Source: Bradyrhizobium stylosanthis
GTDB lineage: Bacteria > Pseudomonadota > Alphaproteobacteria > Rhizobiales > Xanthobacteraceae
Assembly (NCBI RefSeq): GCF_001641335.1
Contig: NZ_LVEM01000007.1
Location: forward strand, 62,001-126,000
Reading direction: 5' to 3'
Length of the DNA stretch: 64,000 bases
The first letter of the stretch is position 1; the number at the start of each line of letters is the position of its first letter. Under the pieces are notes generated by a model. The model made no database searches, was not told where the DNA came from, and saw only the letters and a program-made list of their open reading frames with translations. A program made the position numbers and the translations under genes. Positions 41,681 to 51,067 of the stretch are shown here, piece after piece.

Positions 41681-43587
41681 ACATCGAATCTCCGCACAGG
41701 CCGCTCGACCTCGCCTCGACCATCGCCGAGGGCGATATCCGTTGCCTGCTGATGGTGCTGGTGCACATGACCGGGGACGAGAAATGGCTCGAGCCGCCGT
41801 ATTTGCCCAAGCGCGACATCCGTCTCATTCCGGATCCGGAAGCCGGCGTGCCCCGGGAAATCCAGGCTGAGATCCGCGCCGCCGTGGTCAAGCTGTTTGC
41901 GGACGGCACGCCAAAGCCTGTCATCGCCGACCCCGGCGAGGCATTGCTGCTGAGGATGATGCGCGCCTGCCTCGGCGAGAACGTTGCGCCGGAATACGCG
42001 CCGCTGATGCGCGAGGAGATGGGCTTTGTGCCGCGCGAGGCGCGCTGGACCAAAAAGCCCTCCGAGGACAAGCTCGCCGGGCAGCAAGTGCTGATCGTCG
42101 GCGCCGGCGTCTGCGCCATCGCGCTCGGCGTCGCGCTCGGGCATCTCGGCATCCCCTACACCATCGTCGAGAAGAACGCGGAGCTGGGCGGCACCTGGTG
42201 GATCAACCGCTATCCCGGCTGCGGCGTCGACACGCCGAACCACTCCTATTCCTATTCGTTCGGCTCGGGCAATGCATGGACGCGCTATTTCTGCCAGCGC
42301 GAGGAGCTGCTCGGCTATCTCCTCAAGGTCGCGGATGAACACGGCATCCGCCAGCATCTGCGCGTCAACACCGAGCTGACGGCATCGCGATGGGACGAGG
42401 GCAAGAAGCGCTGGATCTCGACCCTGAAAACGCAGGATGGTGAGGAGACCTTCGAATCCACCGCGCTGGTCTCGGCCATCGGTCAGCTCAACGATCCCTC
42501 GCGCGCCCGCTTCAAGGGCGAGGAGAAATTCAAGGGCACGATCCTGCACTCGGCGCTTTGGTCCGACGACGTCAAGTTCGACGGCAAGCATGTCGCCGTG
42601 ATCGGCACCGGCGCGACGTCGATGCAGTTGGTGCCGTCGATCGCCGGCCGCGTCGCCTCCGTCACGGTCTACCAGCGCAGCGCGCAATGGGCGCGTCCCG
42701 TGAAGGGCTACTCCGATCCGATCACCGAGGGCGCGCGCTGGCTGCTCGCACATCTGCCGTTCTATGTGCAATGGTACCGCTTCAACATGTTCTGGCGTTA
42801 CGGTGACGGCCTGCTGCCGTTCCTGCGCAAGGACCCGGCCTGGCCGCACCCCGAGCGCGCGGTCAACAAGGGCAACGACCGGCATCGCCAGGAGCTGACC
42901 GATTTCATCCTGTCCGAATTGCAGGGCCGTCCCGACCTGATCGAGAAATGCGTGCCGACCTACCCGCCCTACGGCAAGCGCATCCTGCTCGACAACAACT
43001 GGTTCAAGACGCTCACGCGGGACAATGTCGAGCTCGTCACCGACACGATCGACCGCTTCGACGAAACCGGTATCGTCACTGCCGACGGCAAGCACCGCGC
43101 GGCCGACATCATCGTGGTCGCGACCGGCTTCAAGGTCACGGAGATGGCCGCGCGACTCAACATCTCTGGCCGCCGCGGCAAGAATTTGCGCGAGGCCTGG
43201 ACCAACGACAATCCGACGGCGTTCCTCGGCCTCACCGTGCCCGATTTTCCCAACTTCTTCTGCATGCTCGGCCCGAACTCCGGCCCCGCGCATGGCGGCA
43301 GCGTCATCTTCCAGTCGGAATGCCAGAGCCGCTACATCTCGGCCTGTCTCGCCGGCATGATCGAACAGGATATCGCCGCGATCGACGTCCGCGAGGACGT
43401 GCTCGACGACTACGTCCGCAAAGTCGATGCCGAGCACGAGGCGATGATCTGGACCCATCCGGGCATGAGCACGTACTACCGCAACTCAAGCGGTCGCGTG
43501 TTCTCGGCGATGCCGTGGCGGTTCGTGGACTACTGGCGCATGACGCATGACCCGGATCTGGGGCAGTACAGGCTGACGGTGGCGTGA
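41677..43587 (+). CDS. Baeyer-Villiger flavin monooxygenase, HAPMO-like
   Basis: A 636-residue flavin monooxygenase. An N-terminal extension of about 135 residues precedes the FAD motif VLIVGAGVCAIALGVALG (near residue 140). Then come the GGTWWINRYPGCGVDTPN segment, the Baeyer-Villiger fingerprint FKGTILHSALWS (about 285-296) and the NADPH motif VAVIGTGATSMQ. Total length and the long N-terminal domain match 4-hydroxyacetophenone monooxygenase (about 640 residues) rather than cyclohexanone monooxygenase (about 540). It inserts oxygen next to a ketone to form an ester or lactone. In this operon a ketone-to-ester-to-acid-to-CoA route is plausible. Confidence 0.9.
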   Translation: MNIESPHRPLDLASTIAEGDIRCLLMVLVHMTGDEKWLEPPYLPKRDIRLIPDPEAGVPREIQAEIRAAVVKLFADGTPKPVIADPGEALLLRMMRACLGENVAPEYAPLMREEMGFVPREARWTKKPSEDKLAGQQVLIVGAGVCAIALGVALGHLGIPYTIVEKNAELGGTWWINRYPGCGVDTPNHSYSYSFGSGNAWTRYFCQREELLGYLLKVADEHGIRQHLRVNTELTASRWDEGKKRWISTLKTQDGEETFESTALVSAIGQLNDPSRARFKGEEKFKGTILHSALWSDDVKFDGKHVAVIGTGATSMQLVPSIAGRVASVTVYQRSAQWARPVKGYSDPITEGARWLLAHLPFYVQWYRFNMFWRYGDGLLPFLRKDPAWPHPERAVNKGNDRHRQELTDFILSELQGRPDLIEKCVPTYPPYGKRILLDNNWFKTLTRDNVELVTDTIDRFDETGIVTADGKHRAADIIVVATGFKVTEMAARLNISGRRGKNLREAWTNDNPTAFLGLTVPDFPNFFCMLGPNSGPAHGGSVIFQSECQSRYISACLAGMIEQDIAAIDVREDVLDDYVRKVDAEHEAMIWTHPGMSTYYRNSSGRVFSAMPWRFVDYWRMTHDPDLGQYRLTVA

Positions 43588-43616
43588 GGCGTTGATCGCT
43601 CGGCAGAACCGGTGCA

Positions 43617-43756
43617 CCCTCTCCCCCTGTGGGAGAGGGTGGCTTCGCGACAGCGAAGCCGGGTGAGGGGTTCTATCCCCACGAACGGTCTTGCGAGCGG
43701 ATAGAACCCCTCATCCGGCGCTTCGCGCCACCTTCTCCCACAAGGGGAGAAGGAAG
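43617..43756. repeat. Palindromic repeat, family C, copy 2
   Basis: It opens CCCTCTCCCCCTGTGGGAGA and closes CCTTCTCCCACAAGGGGAG. Inner arms GGCTTCGCGACAGCGAAGCC and GGTTCTATCC/GGATAGAACC pair as well. It fills most of the gap between the monooxygenase gene and the next gene and ends 16 bases before that gene's start. Confidence 0.85.
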
Positions 43757-43772
43757 AAAAAGGACGCCCGCC

Positions 43773-44408
43773 ATGCCCAAGCCAATCGTCCGCGTCTACA
43801 CCGACTACAAGAGCCCCTACGCATTCGTCGCCAACGCGCGCCTGTTCAAGCTCGAAGACACTCACGGCGTCGAGCTGGAATGGCTGCCTTACACGCTGCG
43901 CATCGCCGAGTTCATGGGGAGGGTCGAGCAGCGCACGCCGCATTTCTGGCGCAAGGTACGCTACGCCTATATGGACGCGCGGCGTTATGCCAATGCGCAA
44001 GGGCTCGTCATGAAGGGGCCGCGGCGGATCTACGACGCCTTTTATGCCAGCGCCGGCATGCTGTTCGCGCAAGCGCACGGCTTCTTCCGCCCGTACCACG
44101 ACACGGTATTCCGCAAATTCTGGAGCCATGAACTCGAGATCGACGATCTCGCCGCCATTGCGGACATCATCGCATCGTGCGGCGGCTCGGCGAGCGAATT
44201 CGAAACCTACGTGAACGGCCCTGCCCGTGCCGAACACGACCGTATCATCGACGAGGCCGAGGCACTCGGCGTGTTCGGCGTGCCCACCATGGTGTTCAAC
44301 GGCGAGCTGTTCTGGGGCGGCGACCGCATCGACATGTTGATCGAACGCATCGAGAAGCCCGAGACGATCGAGGCTGCGCTCGGCAGCCGCCACCGCAAGC
44401 CGGCCTGA
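43773..44408 (+). CDS. DsbA-family / 2-hydroxychromene-2-carboxylate isomerase-like protein
   Basis: A 211-residue thioredoxin-fold protein. The N-terminal IVRVYTDYKSPYAFVANA (about residues 5-22) carries the SP motif of kappa-class GST / HCCA isomerases in place of a DsbA CxxC. The C-terminal LGVFGVPTMVFNGELFWGGDR (about 166-186) contains the conserved cis-proline loop GVPT. The family includes glutathione-dependent isomerases of aromatic degradation. It lies behind the monooxygenase gene, but a 140-base repeat separates them. Start ATG at 43773 follows an AGGA sequence. Confidence 0.85.
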   Translation: MPKPIVRVYTDYKSPYAFVANARLFKLEDTHGVELEWLPYTLRIAEFMGRVEQRTPHFWRKVRYAYMDARRYANAQGLVMKGPRRIYDAFYASAGMLFAQAHGFFRPYHDTVFRKFWSHELEIDDLAAIADIIASCGGSASEFETYVNGPARAEHDRIIDEAEALGVFGVPTMVFNGELFWGGDRIDMLIERIEKPETIEAALGSRHRKPA

Positions 44409-44411
44409 TTG

Positions 44412-45527
<1,116 letters not shown>

Positions 45528-45670
45528 CTTGCTCTCCCTCGCCAATATGTTGATTCCGCTGTTGATCGTAGCGACGGCGCCGGTTTGGTTTCGTGCAAAT
45601 ATCCGCTAGTTTCGGGGCGCGCGCGCCGGTTTCCGGCGCGGAAACGTCCTTTGACGCTGGAAACGAAACA

Positions 45671-46150
45671 TTGGCCCTCGACCGGAAAGATCTCACCATC
45701 CTCGCGGAACTCACGACCAATGCGCGGGCCAGCCACACCGAGCTCGCGAACAAGGTCGGGCTGTCAAGCACGGCGCTGGCGCGGCGGCAGAAGGCGCTCG
45801 AGGACGACGGCTACATCCAGGCCTACCAGGCCGCGCTCGACCTGGCACAATTCGGTCTCACCACGACGGTGCTGGTCCGTATCGCGCTGGAGAGCCAGAG
45901 CGACGAGGCGCTGAAGGCGTTCGAGGCGGAGGTGGTGAAATGCCCCTCGGTGGTGCGCTGCTTCCTGATGTCGGGGACCGACGACTACATCCTGATCGTG
46001 CTCGCCCGCGACATCCAAGACTTCGAACGCATCCACCGCACCGAGCTGTCGCGCCTGCCGCGCGTCGCGCGGGTGCAATCGAGCTTTGCCCTGCGCGAGA
46101 TCGTCAACCGTGCGGTGCCGACGGTCGTGTTCGGTGAAGTGAAGCGCTAG
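45671..46150 (+). CDS. Lrp/AsnC-family regulator, probable activator of ald
   Basis: A 159-residue regulator with an N-terminal helix-turn-helix (LDRKDLTILAELTTNARASH, then ELANKVGLSSTALARRQKAL) and a RAM/AsnC ligand domain (VVRCFLMSGTDDYILIVLAR). It is divergent from ald, so it resembles AldR, which activates ald in response to alanine. The TTG start at 45671 gives the standard Lrp length. A GTG at 45593 would add 26 residues and cannot be excluded. Confidence 0.92.
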   Translation: MALDRKDLTILAELTTNARASHTELANKVGLSSTALARRQKALEDDGYIQAYQAALDLAQFGLTTTVLVRIALESQSDEALKAFEAEVVKCPSVVRCFLMSGTDDYILIVLARDIQDFERIHRTELSRLPRVARVQSSFALREIVNRAVPTVVFGEVKR

Positions 46151-46231
46151 CACGCCTCAGCCCCGCCCTCCGTCATAGAACTGTCATCGATTGTGCCGAG
46201 AGCTGTGTCTCCTGCACATTCGGGACAGACA

Positions 46232-48589
46232 ATGGACTATTTCAAGCGCTTCAACTTCCTGTTCGCCGCCCCCATGTTCGACGCCGACGACCTCGAGGGC
46301 GTCCGCTTCAACCAGATCATCGAGGAGATCCAGCGCTCCGGCTTCGAGGTGGTCCGGGCCCGCAAGCTGGAAGACGCCGAGATGGCGGTGCAGACCGACG
46401 CCGCGATCGGCTGCATGGTGGTGGACTGGGGCAAGAAAGGCCTCGAAGGCAAGACTTCGGCGCTGATCAATCTGATGCGGCGCCGCGGCCTCGACTTCCC
46501 GATCATCCTGCTGATCCGGCGCAAGCGCTTCGAGGACCTTCCGGTCGAGGTGCTCGATTTCATCGACGGCTACGTCTTCCTGTCCGAGGAGACGCCGCCC
46601 TTCATCGCCAAGAACCTGATCAGCCGTCTCAAGCAATATGCAGAGACGCTGAAGACGCCGTTCTTCGGCGCGCTGGTCGACTATGCCGAGGAAGGCAACC
46701 AGCTCTGGACCTGCCCCGGTCACAATGGCGGGGTGTTCTACAACCGCAGCCCGATCGGCCGGGTCTTCGTCGAGCATCTCGGCGAGTCCGTGTTCCGCGA
46801 CGACCTCGACAATTCCGTGCTCGACCTCGGCGACCTCCTCACCCATGAAGGGCCGGCGCTGAAGGCGCAGAAGGAAGCGGCGGCGATCTTCGGCGCGGAA
46901 AAGACCTATTTCGTGCTCAACGGCACCTCGACCTCCAACAAGGTCGCGCTCGGCGCCCTCGTCACCGACGGCGATCTCGTGCTGTTCGACCGCAACAACC
47001 ACAAGGCCGCCCATCACGGCGCGCTGATGATCAATGGTGGCATCCCGGTCTATGTCCCGACCGTCCGCAATGCCTGGGGCCTGATCGGCCCGATGCGCTG
47101 GGACATGCTCGACGAGAAGACCCTGCGCGAGGCGATCCGCAACCATCCGCTGGTGACGGATCGCGACGCCTGGCGCAAGGAGCGGCCGTTCCGCGTCGCC
47201 GTGGTCGAGCAGTGCACCTATGACGGCACGATCCATAACGCCGAGATGATCCTGAAGCGCATCGGCCATCTCTGCGAATACATCCTGTTCGACGAGGCCT
47301 GGGCCGGCTTCATGAAATTCCACCCGCTGTATGCCGGCCGCTTCGCCATGGGCCTGAACAACCTTCCACCGGAAGCGCCGGGCATCATCGCGACGCAGTC
47401 GACCCACAAGCAGCTCGCGAGCTTTTCGCAGGCCTCGCAGATCCACATCAAGGATCGCCACATCCGGGGGCAGAAGCGCCGCGTCGAGCACCGCCGCTTC
47501 AACGAAAGCTTCATGCAGCACGCCTCGACCTCGCCGTTCTACCCGCTGTTCGCCTCGCTCGACGTCGGCGCACAGATGATGAAGGGCCGCTCCGGCGAGG
47601 TGCTGTGGGACGATACGATCCGCCTCGGCATCGAGCTGCGCAAGAAGGTCCGCGCGATGCGCCGGGAGTTCGAGGAGAAGGAGCAGAATCCGGATCGCCG
47701 CTGGTTCTTCGAGCCCTTCGTTCCCGACCGCGTCGCCATCCCCGACGTCGGCCGCCCCGGCGCCGTCCACAACGTCGCCTGGGAGACGCTCTCCACCGAC
47801 GAGCTCGCGACCAATCCCGCGCTGTGGCAGCTCTCGCCGGACACCAACTGGCACGGCTTTCCCGATCTGGCGGAAGGCTTTGCCATCACCGATCCGAACA
47901 AGCTGACGCTGCTCACGCCGGGCTTCGATCGCGCCACCGGCGCCTATGCCGATCACGGCATCCCTGCGCCTGTCGTCGCGCAATATCTGCGCGAGAACCG
48001 CATCGTTCCCGAGAAGAACGACCTCAACTCCCTGCTTTTCCTGCTCACCCCGGGCGTCGAGGCGAGCAAGGCCGGCACGCTGATCTCCGGCCTCGTCGCG
48101 TTCAAGCGGCTGCATGACGACAATGCGCTGCTGGCCGACGCGATCCCGGAATTCTACCAGCGGCGGCAAACGCGCTATGCCGGCGTGCGCCTGCGCGACC
48201 TCTGCGGCGACATGCACCGCTTCTTCCGCGCCGCCGACGTCAGTGCGCTGCAGGCCCGGCAGTTCATGCCGGAACACATGCCCGAGATCGCGATGTCGCC
48301 GCGCGATGCCGCCCGCTATTTGTTCAAGAACGACGTCGACTACCTGCCGATCGAGGCGATCGCCGGCCGCATCGCCACCACGCCCTTCGTGGTCTACCCG
48401 CCCGGCATCGCCACCATCGTGCCCGGCGAGCGGCTGACCGAACGGGCAAAGCCGATGATCGATTACCTCAAGATGTTCGAGACCTGCTTCAACACCTTCC
48501 CGGGCTTCGACGTCGAAATCCAGGGCGTCTACAAGGAGATCGATGCCCAGGGACGCATCGGGCTCTATACCTACGTCGTTGCCGAGTAG
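46232..48589 (+). CDS. Large PLP-dependent Orn/Lys/Arg decarboxylase
   Basis: A 785-residue fold-type I PLP decarboxylase. An N-terminal wing domain of about 130 residues resembles a response-regulator receiver fold. The core includes WTCPGHNGGVFYNRSPIG, FVLNGTSTSNKVALGALV, DRNNHKAAHHGALM and the PLP lysine in STHKQLASFSQASQ (K393). A C-terminal domain follows. Family members (SpeC, AdiA, CadA/LdcC) decarboxylate ornithine, arginine or lysine for polyamine synthesis or acid resistance. Substrate cannot be read directly. An acetyltransferase gene starts 6 bases after it and an ornithine cyclodeaminase gene lies nearby. Confidence 0.93.
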   Translation: MDYFKRFNFLFAAPMFDADDLEGVRFNQIIEEIQRSGFEVVRARKLEDAEMAVQTDAAIGCMVVDWGKKGLEGKTSALINLMRRRGLDFPIILLIRRKRFEDLPVEVLDFIDGYVFLSEETPPFIAKNLISRLKQYAETLKTPFFGALVDYAEEGNQLWTCPGHNGGVFYNRSPIGRVFVEHLGESVFRDDLDNSVLDLGDLLTHEGPALKAQKEAAAIFGAEKTYFVLNGTSTSNKVALGALVTDGDLVLFDRNNHKAAHHGALMINGGIPVYVPTVRNAWGLIGPMRWDMLDEKTLREAIRNHPLVTDRDAWRKERPFRVAVVEQCTYDGTIHNAEMILKRIGHLCEYILFDEAWAGFMKFHPLYAGRFAMGLNNLPPEAPGIIATQSTHKQLASFSQASQIHIKDRHIRGQKRRVEHRRFNESFMQHASTSPFYPLFASLDVGAQMMKGRSGEVLWDDTIRLGIELRKKVRAMRREFEEKEQNPDRRWFFEPFVPDRVAIPDVGRPGAVHNVAWETLSTDELATNPALWQLSPDTNWHGFPDLAEGFAITDPNKLTLLTPGFDRATGAYADHGIPAPVVAQYLRENRIVPEKNDLNSLLFLLTPGVEASKAGTLISGLVAFKRLHDDNALLADAIPEFYQRRQTRYAGVRLRDLCGDMHRFFRAADVSALQARQFMPEHMPEIAMSPRDAARYLFKNDVDYLPIEAIAGRIATTPFVVYPPGIATIVPGERLTERAKPMIDYLKMFETCFNTFPGFDVEIQGVYKEIDAQGRIGLYTYVVAE

Positions 48590-48595
48590 GTGCCG

Positions 48596-49171
48596 ATGAA
48601 CGAAACAGCTGCGCGCGCGAGTGACGAACCCGTCCTGGTCAGGCCGTCACGCGAGGGCGATGTCGAGGCAATGCTGGCGATCTACCGCCATCACGTCCGC
48701 ACCGGTGTGCCGCGCGACGTCGAGGGAACCGGTGCGCCGGAGCCGGACGACCTGCGCGACCGCCGCAAGAACCTGAAGCAGACCCGCCTGCCGCATCTGG
48801 TCGCGACCTATCGCGGCGAGGTCATCGGCTATGCCTATGCCGTGCTGTTCCGCAAGCGCCCGGCCTATCGCTACACGGCCAAGCATTCGATCTACGTCCA
48901 CCACGCCCATCTCGGCCGCGGAGTCGGACGGCTGTTGCTCGGGACAATGATCGATGCCTGCGCTGCGGCAGGGTTCCGCCAGATGATCGGTTATATCGAC
49001 GCCGACAACACGCCCTCGCTGGCGCTGCACGAAAGGTTCGGCTTCACGCGCGCGGGACTGCTCAGCGGCGTCGCCTATCGCCACGGCCGCTGGTCCGACA
49101 CCGTGATGGTGCAGCGCTCGCTCGGGGCCGGCACGACAGCGCCCCCGCCCGTCACCGCACCCGGACGCTAG
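48596..49171 (+). CDS. GNAT N-acetyltransferase, phosphinothricin acetyltransferase-like
   Basis: A 191-residue GNAT enzyme with VRPSREGDVEAMLAIYRHHV at the N-terminus and the acetyl-CoA site SIYVHHAHLGRGVGRLLLGT (about residues 97-116). The DNTPSLALHERFGFTRAG segment follows, with GVAYRHGRWSDTVMVQRSLG at the end. This is the Pat/Bar/YncA layout, acting on phosphinothricin, methionine sulfone or amino-acid-like amines. It is 6 bases behind the decarboxylase gene, so it might acetylate that enzyme's polyamine product. That substrate link is a guess. Confidence 0.9.
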   Translation: MNETAARASDEPVLVRPSREGDVEAMLAIYRHHVRTGVPRDVEGTGAPEPDDLRDRRKNLKQTRLPHLVATYRGEVIGYAYAVLFRKRPAYRYTAKHSIYVHHAHLGRGVGRLLLGTMIDACAAAGFRQMIGYIDADNTPSLALHERFGFTRAGLLSGVAYRHGRWSDTVMVQRSLGAGTTAPPPVTAPGR

Positions 49172-49174
49172 ATC

Positions 49175-49387
49175 TTACGAAGGAAAGTCAGCCGGCCTGA
49201 CCTGGATACGGTCGGCATGCAGCGACCAATGATGCAACGCCTGGTCCTTGCAGAATCTTGCTTTCGCCCGTTCCTTGGCCTCGTCCTCGTCGGCTGCATC
49301 GATCTCGAGCGTGCCCTGGCACACCTCGATCTCGCGGCCGTACTGGCCGAGCACATCCTTCATGAACTTGACCACAAAAGTTGACAT
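49175..49387 (-). CDS. Conserved-looking small cytoplasmic protein, unknown function
   Basis: A 70-residue acidic protein starting MSTFVVKFMKDVLGQYGREI, with an Asp/Glu/Ala-rich helix (EIDAADEDEAKERAKARF) and a C-terminal HHWSLHADRIQVRP. A near-ideal ribosome binding site (GGGAGG) lies before the ATG, which supports it as a real gene. It converges with the acetyltransferase gene and is divergent from the ornithine cyclodeaminase gene. No family recognised. Confidence 0.75.
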   Translation of the reverse strand: MSTFVVKFMKDVLGQYGREIEVCQGTLEIDAADEDEAKERAKARFCKDQALHHWSLHADRIQVRPADFPS

Positions 49388-49525
49388 GGGACCTCCCTGC
49401 TGCCCCGGCGGCACTCTAATCCCATTTAGGCCGGACGGGGGAAGGAGATTTTGACGCGGATCAAGGACAGCTCGAATCAACGCCGAAGATTCATTGCGGA
49501 ACCTACCGCGCAGGTTTATGGGCAA

Positions 49526-50494
49526 ATGCCGGTCGCCCATGAGGATTCCGTCTTGCACTTTGCCTCCGATACCGAAGTCACGAAGGTTCTGACCTTCCCG
49601 ATCCTCATTGCGGCCCTGGAAGACGCGCATCGCCGGCCGAAGATGGAAGTGCTCGACGCCTTCCTTGGAGACGAGAAGGGGCAATACGTCATTCGCAGTG
49701 CCGTCGACCCCGGCCGGTACATGGCGAGCAAGATGTTCACCAGCTTTCCGGCCAATCTGGCGCACGGCAAGATGCCGGCGGTGCAGGCCGTGTGCGTGCT
49801 GTTCGACGGCACCAACGGGCGGCCGCTGGCGGCGATGGACGGCACCGAGATCACGCACTGGCGCACCGCCGCCGATTCCGCGCTGGGCACGAAACTGCTC
49901 GCCCCGCCCAATCCCGAGACGCTGCTGTGCGTCGGCGCCGGTGAGATGTCGGAGTGGCTGATCCGGGGCCACCGCACCGTGCGGCCGTCCCTGCAACGGG
50001 TGCTGATCTGGAACCGCAGCCCGGACCGGGCGGATCATCTCGCCAGGCGACTGGCCACGGACGGCATCAAGGCGGAGACCGTCACGGACCTCGACGCGGC
50101 GACGCGGGAGGCCGACGTCATCACCACCTGCACCCGCGCGCATCAGCCGTTGATCAAGGGCCGCAATCTGCGGCCGGGCACGCATCTGGATCTCGTCGGC
50201 GGCTACACGCCGCAAACCCGCGAGGCTGATGACGATGCAGCAAAGGTGTCGCGTGTGTTCGTCGACATGCGGGAATCTGCCTTCCACGGCGTCGGCGACA
50301 TCCTGCAGCCGATCGCAAGCGGCGCGATCAGCGAGAAGGACGTCCTCGGCGATCACTACGATCTCGCGAGTGGCCGCGTGCGAGGACGCACGTCACCGTC
50401 CGACATCACCTTCTTCAAGAACGCGGGCGGCGGCCATCTCGACCTCATGACGTGCGAGGCCGTGTTCAGGCAGATCGGCACAAAGCTGGGGTAG
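49526..50494 (+). CDS. Ornithine cyclodeaminase / mu-crystallin family protein
   Basis: A 322-residue NAD(P)-dependent enzyme. Seen are ASKMFTSFPANLAHGKMPAV (about residues 72-91), the substrate/cofactor region GTEITHWRTAADSALGTKLL, the dinucleotide motif LLCVGAGEMSEWLI and the DLVGGYTPQTREADDDA loop. True ornithine cyclodeaminases convert L-ornithine to L-proline plus ammonia. The family also contains alanine dehydrogenases and imino-acid reductases, so activity is tentative. ATG at 49526 gives the normal length; a TTG at 49451 would add 25 residues. Nearby decarboxylase and ald genes fit amino-acid catabolism. Confidence 0.88.
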   Translation: MPVAHEDSVLHFASDTEVTKVLTFPILIAALEDAHRRPKMEVLDAFLGDEKGQYVIRSAVDPGRYMASKMFTSFPANLAHGKMPAVQAVCVLFDGTNGRPLAAMDGTEITHWRTAADSALGTKLLAPPNPETLLCVGAGEMSEWLIRGHRTVRPSLQRVLIWNRSPDRADHLARRLATDGIKAETVTDLDAATREADVITTCTRAHQPLIKGRNLRPGTHLDLVGGYTPQTREADDDAAKVSRVFVDMRESAFHGVGDILQPIASGAISEKDVLGDHYDLASGRVRGRTSPSDITFFKNAGGGHLDLMTCEAVFRQIGTKLG

Positions 50495-50527
50495 GCGCCC
50501 GCCCCCGAGACGGGCCGTCATCAGCGA

Positions 50528-50953
50528 TCACGCCTTGATGTCGAGGAGCGTATCCGTCGTTTCGGCGTAGGCCTGAATGACCTTCGCATTCGCAATGAAG
50601 CTGTACTTCGCGGTCGCCAGCTCGACGAATTCGCTGGCGATATCGACATTCGGTGCGGCGACCAGACCGTCCTGGTTTGCGAAGGGCGCGCTCGGGTCGG
50701 ATTGCGCAGTATAGCTCGGCGACACCGCGGATACGGTCGCGGCCGTGCCGCCGGGCGTCGAAACCTGATCGACCCGCAGCGGCACATAGGCCGCGGGAAA
50801 CGTCGGAGCAATGCCTGGACTGGCCGGTGTGCTCGATCCGCCCGACGCAGGCAGCGGACCGGTGGTCTGAACGTTGGCGATGTTGCTCGCGGCCACGCTC
50901 ACGCGCAAGCTCGCCGCAGAAAGTCCCGATGTCGCAATCGAAAGGATGCTCAT
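50528..50953 (-). CDS. FlgC-like flagellar rod protein, isolated copy
   Basis: A 141-residue protein with both ends of the rod/hook family. The N-terminal helix LSAASLRVSVAASNIANVQT (about residues 10-29) matches Flg_bb_rod and the C-terminal VELATAKYSFIANAKVIQAY matches Flg_bbr_C. Size fits FlgC (about 135-140). The middle is Pro/Ser/Thr/Ala-rich and lacks clear conservation. No other flagellar gene is in the window, so this is an orphan, perhaps a paralogue used by a second flagellar system or a decayed one. Confidence 0.8.
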   Translation of the reverse strand: MSILSIATSGLSAASLRVSVAASNIANVQTTGPLPASGGSSTPASPGIAPTFPAAYVPLRVDQVSTPGGTAATVSAVSPSYTAQSDPSAPFANQDGLVAAPNVDIASEFVELATAKYSFIANAKVIQAYAETTDTLLDIKA

Positions 50954-51067
50954 GCCCCTGGTCTACAGGACAAGTCATACGCGTTCCCTCACGCCATCAT
51001 TAAAATCCGCGGCTTTCCGTTTTCATCCTCGTAACCAGCGATCGGAGCGCAATTAGACTTCGCGCGC

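Noticed and set aside
46184..48277. A 697-codon open frame on the minus strand
   Set aside because: It is fully antisense to the PLP decarboxylase gene, with composition typical of a shadow frame and no recognisable domain.
49388..50356. Long minus-strand extension of the 70-residue protein
   Set aside because: The upstream part is antisense to ornithine cyclodeaminase. A strong ribosome binding site just before 49387 fixes the short start.
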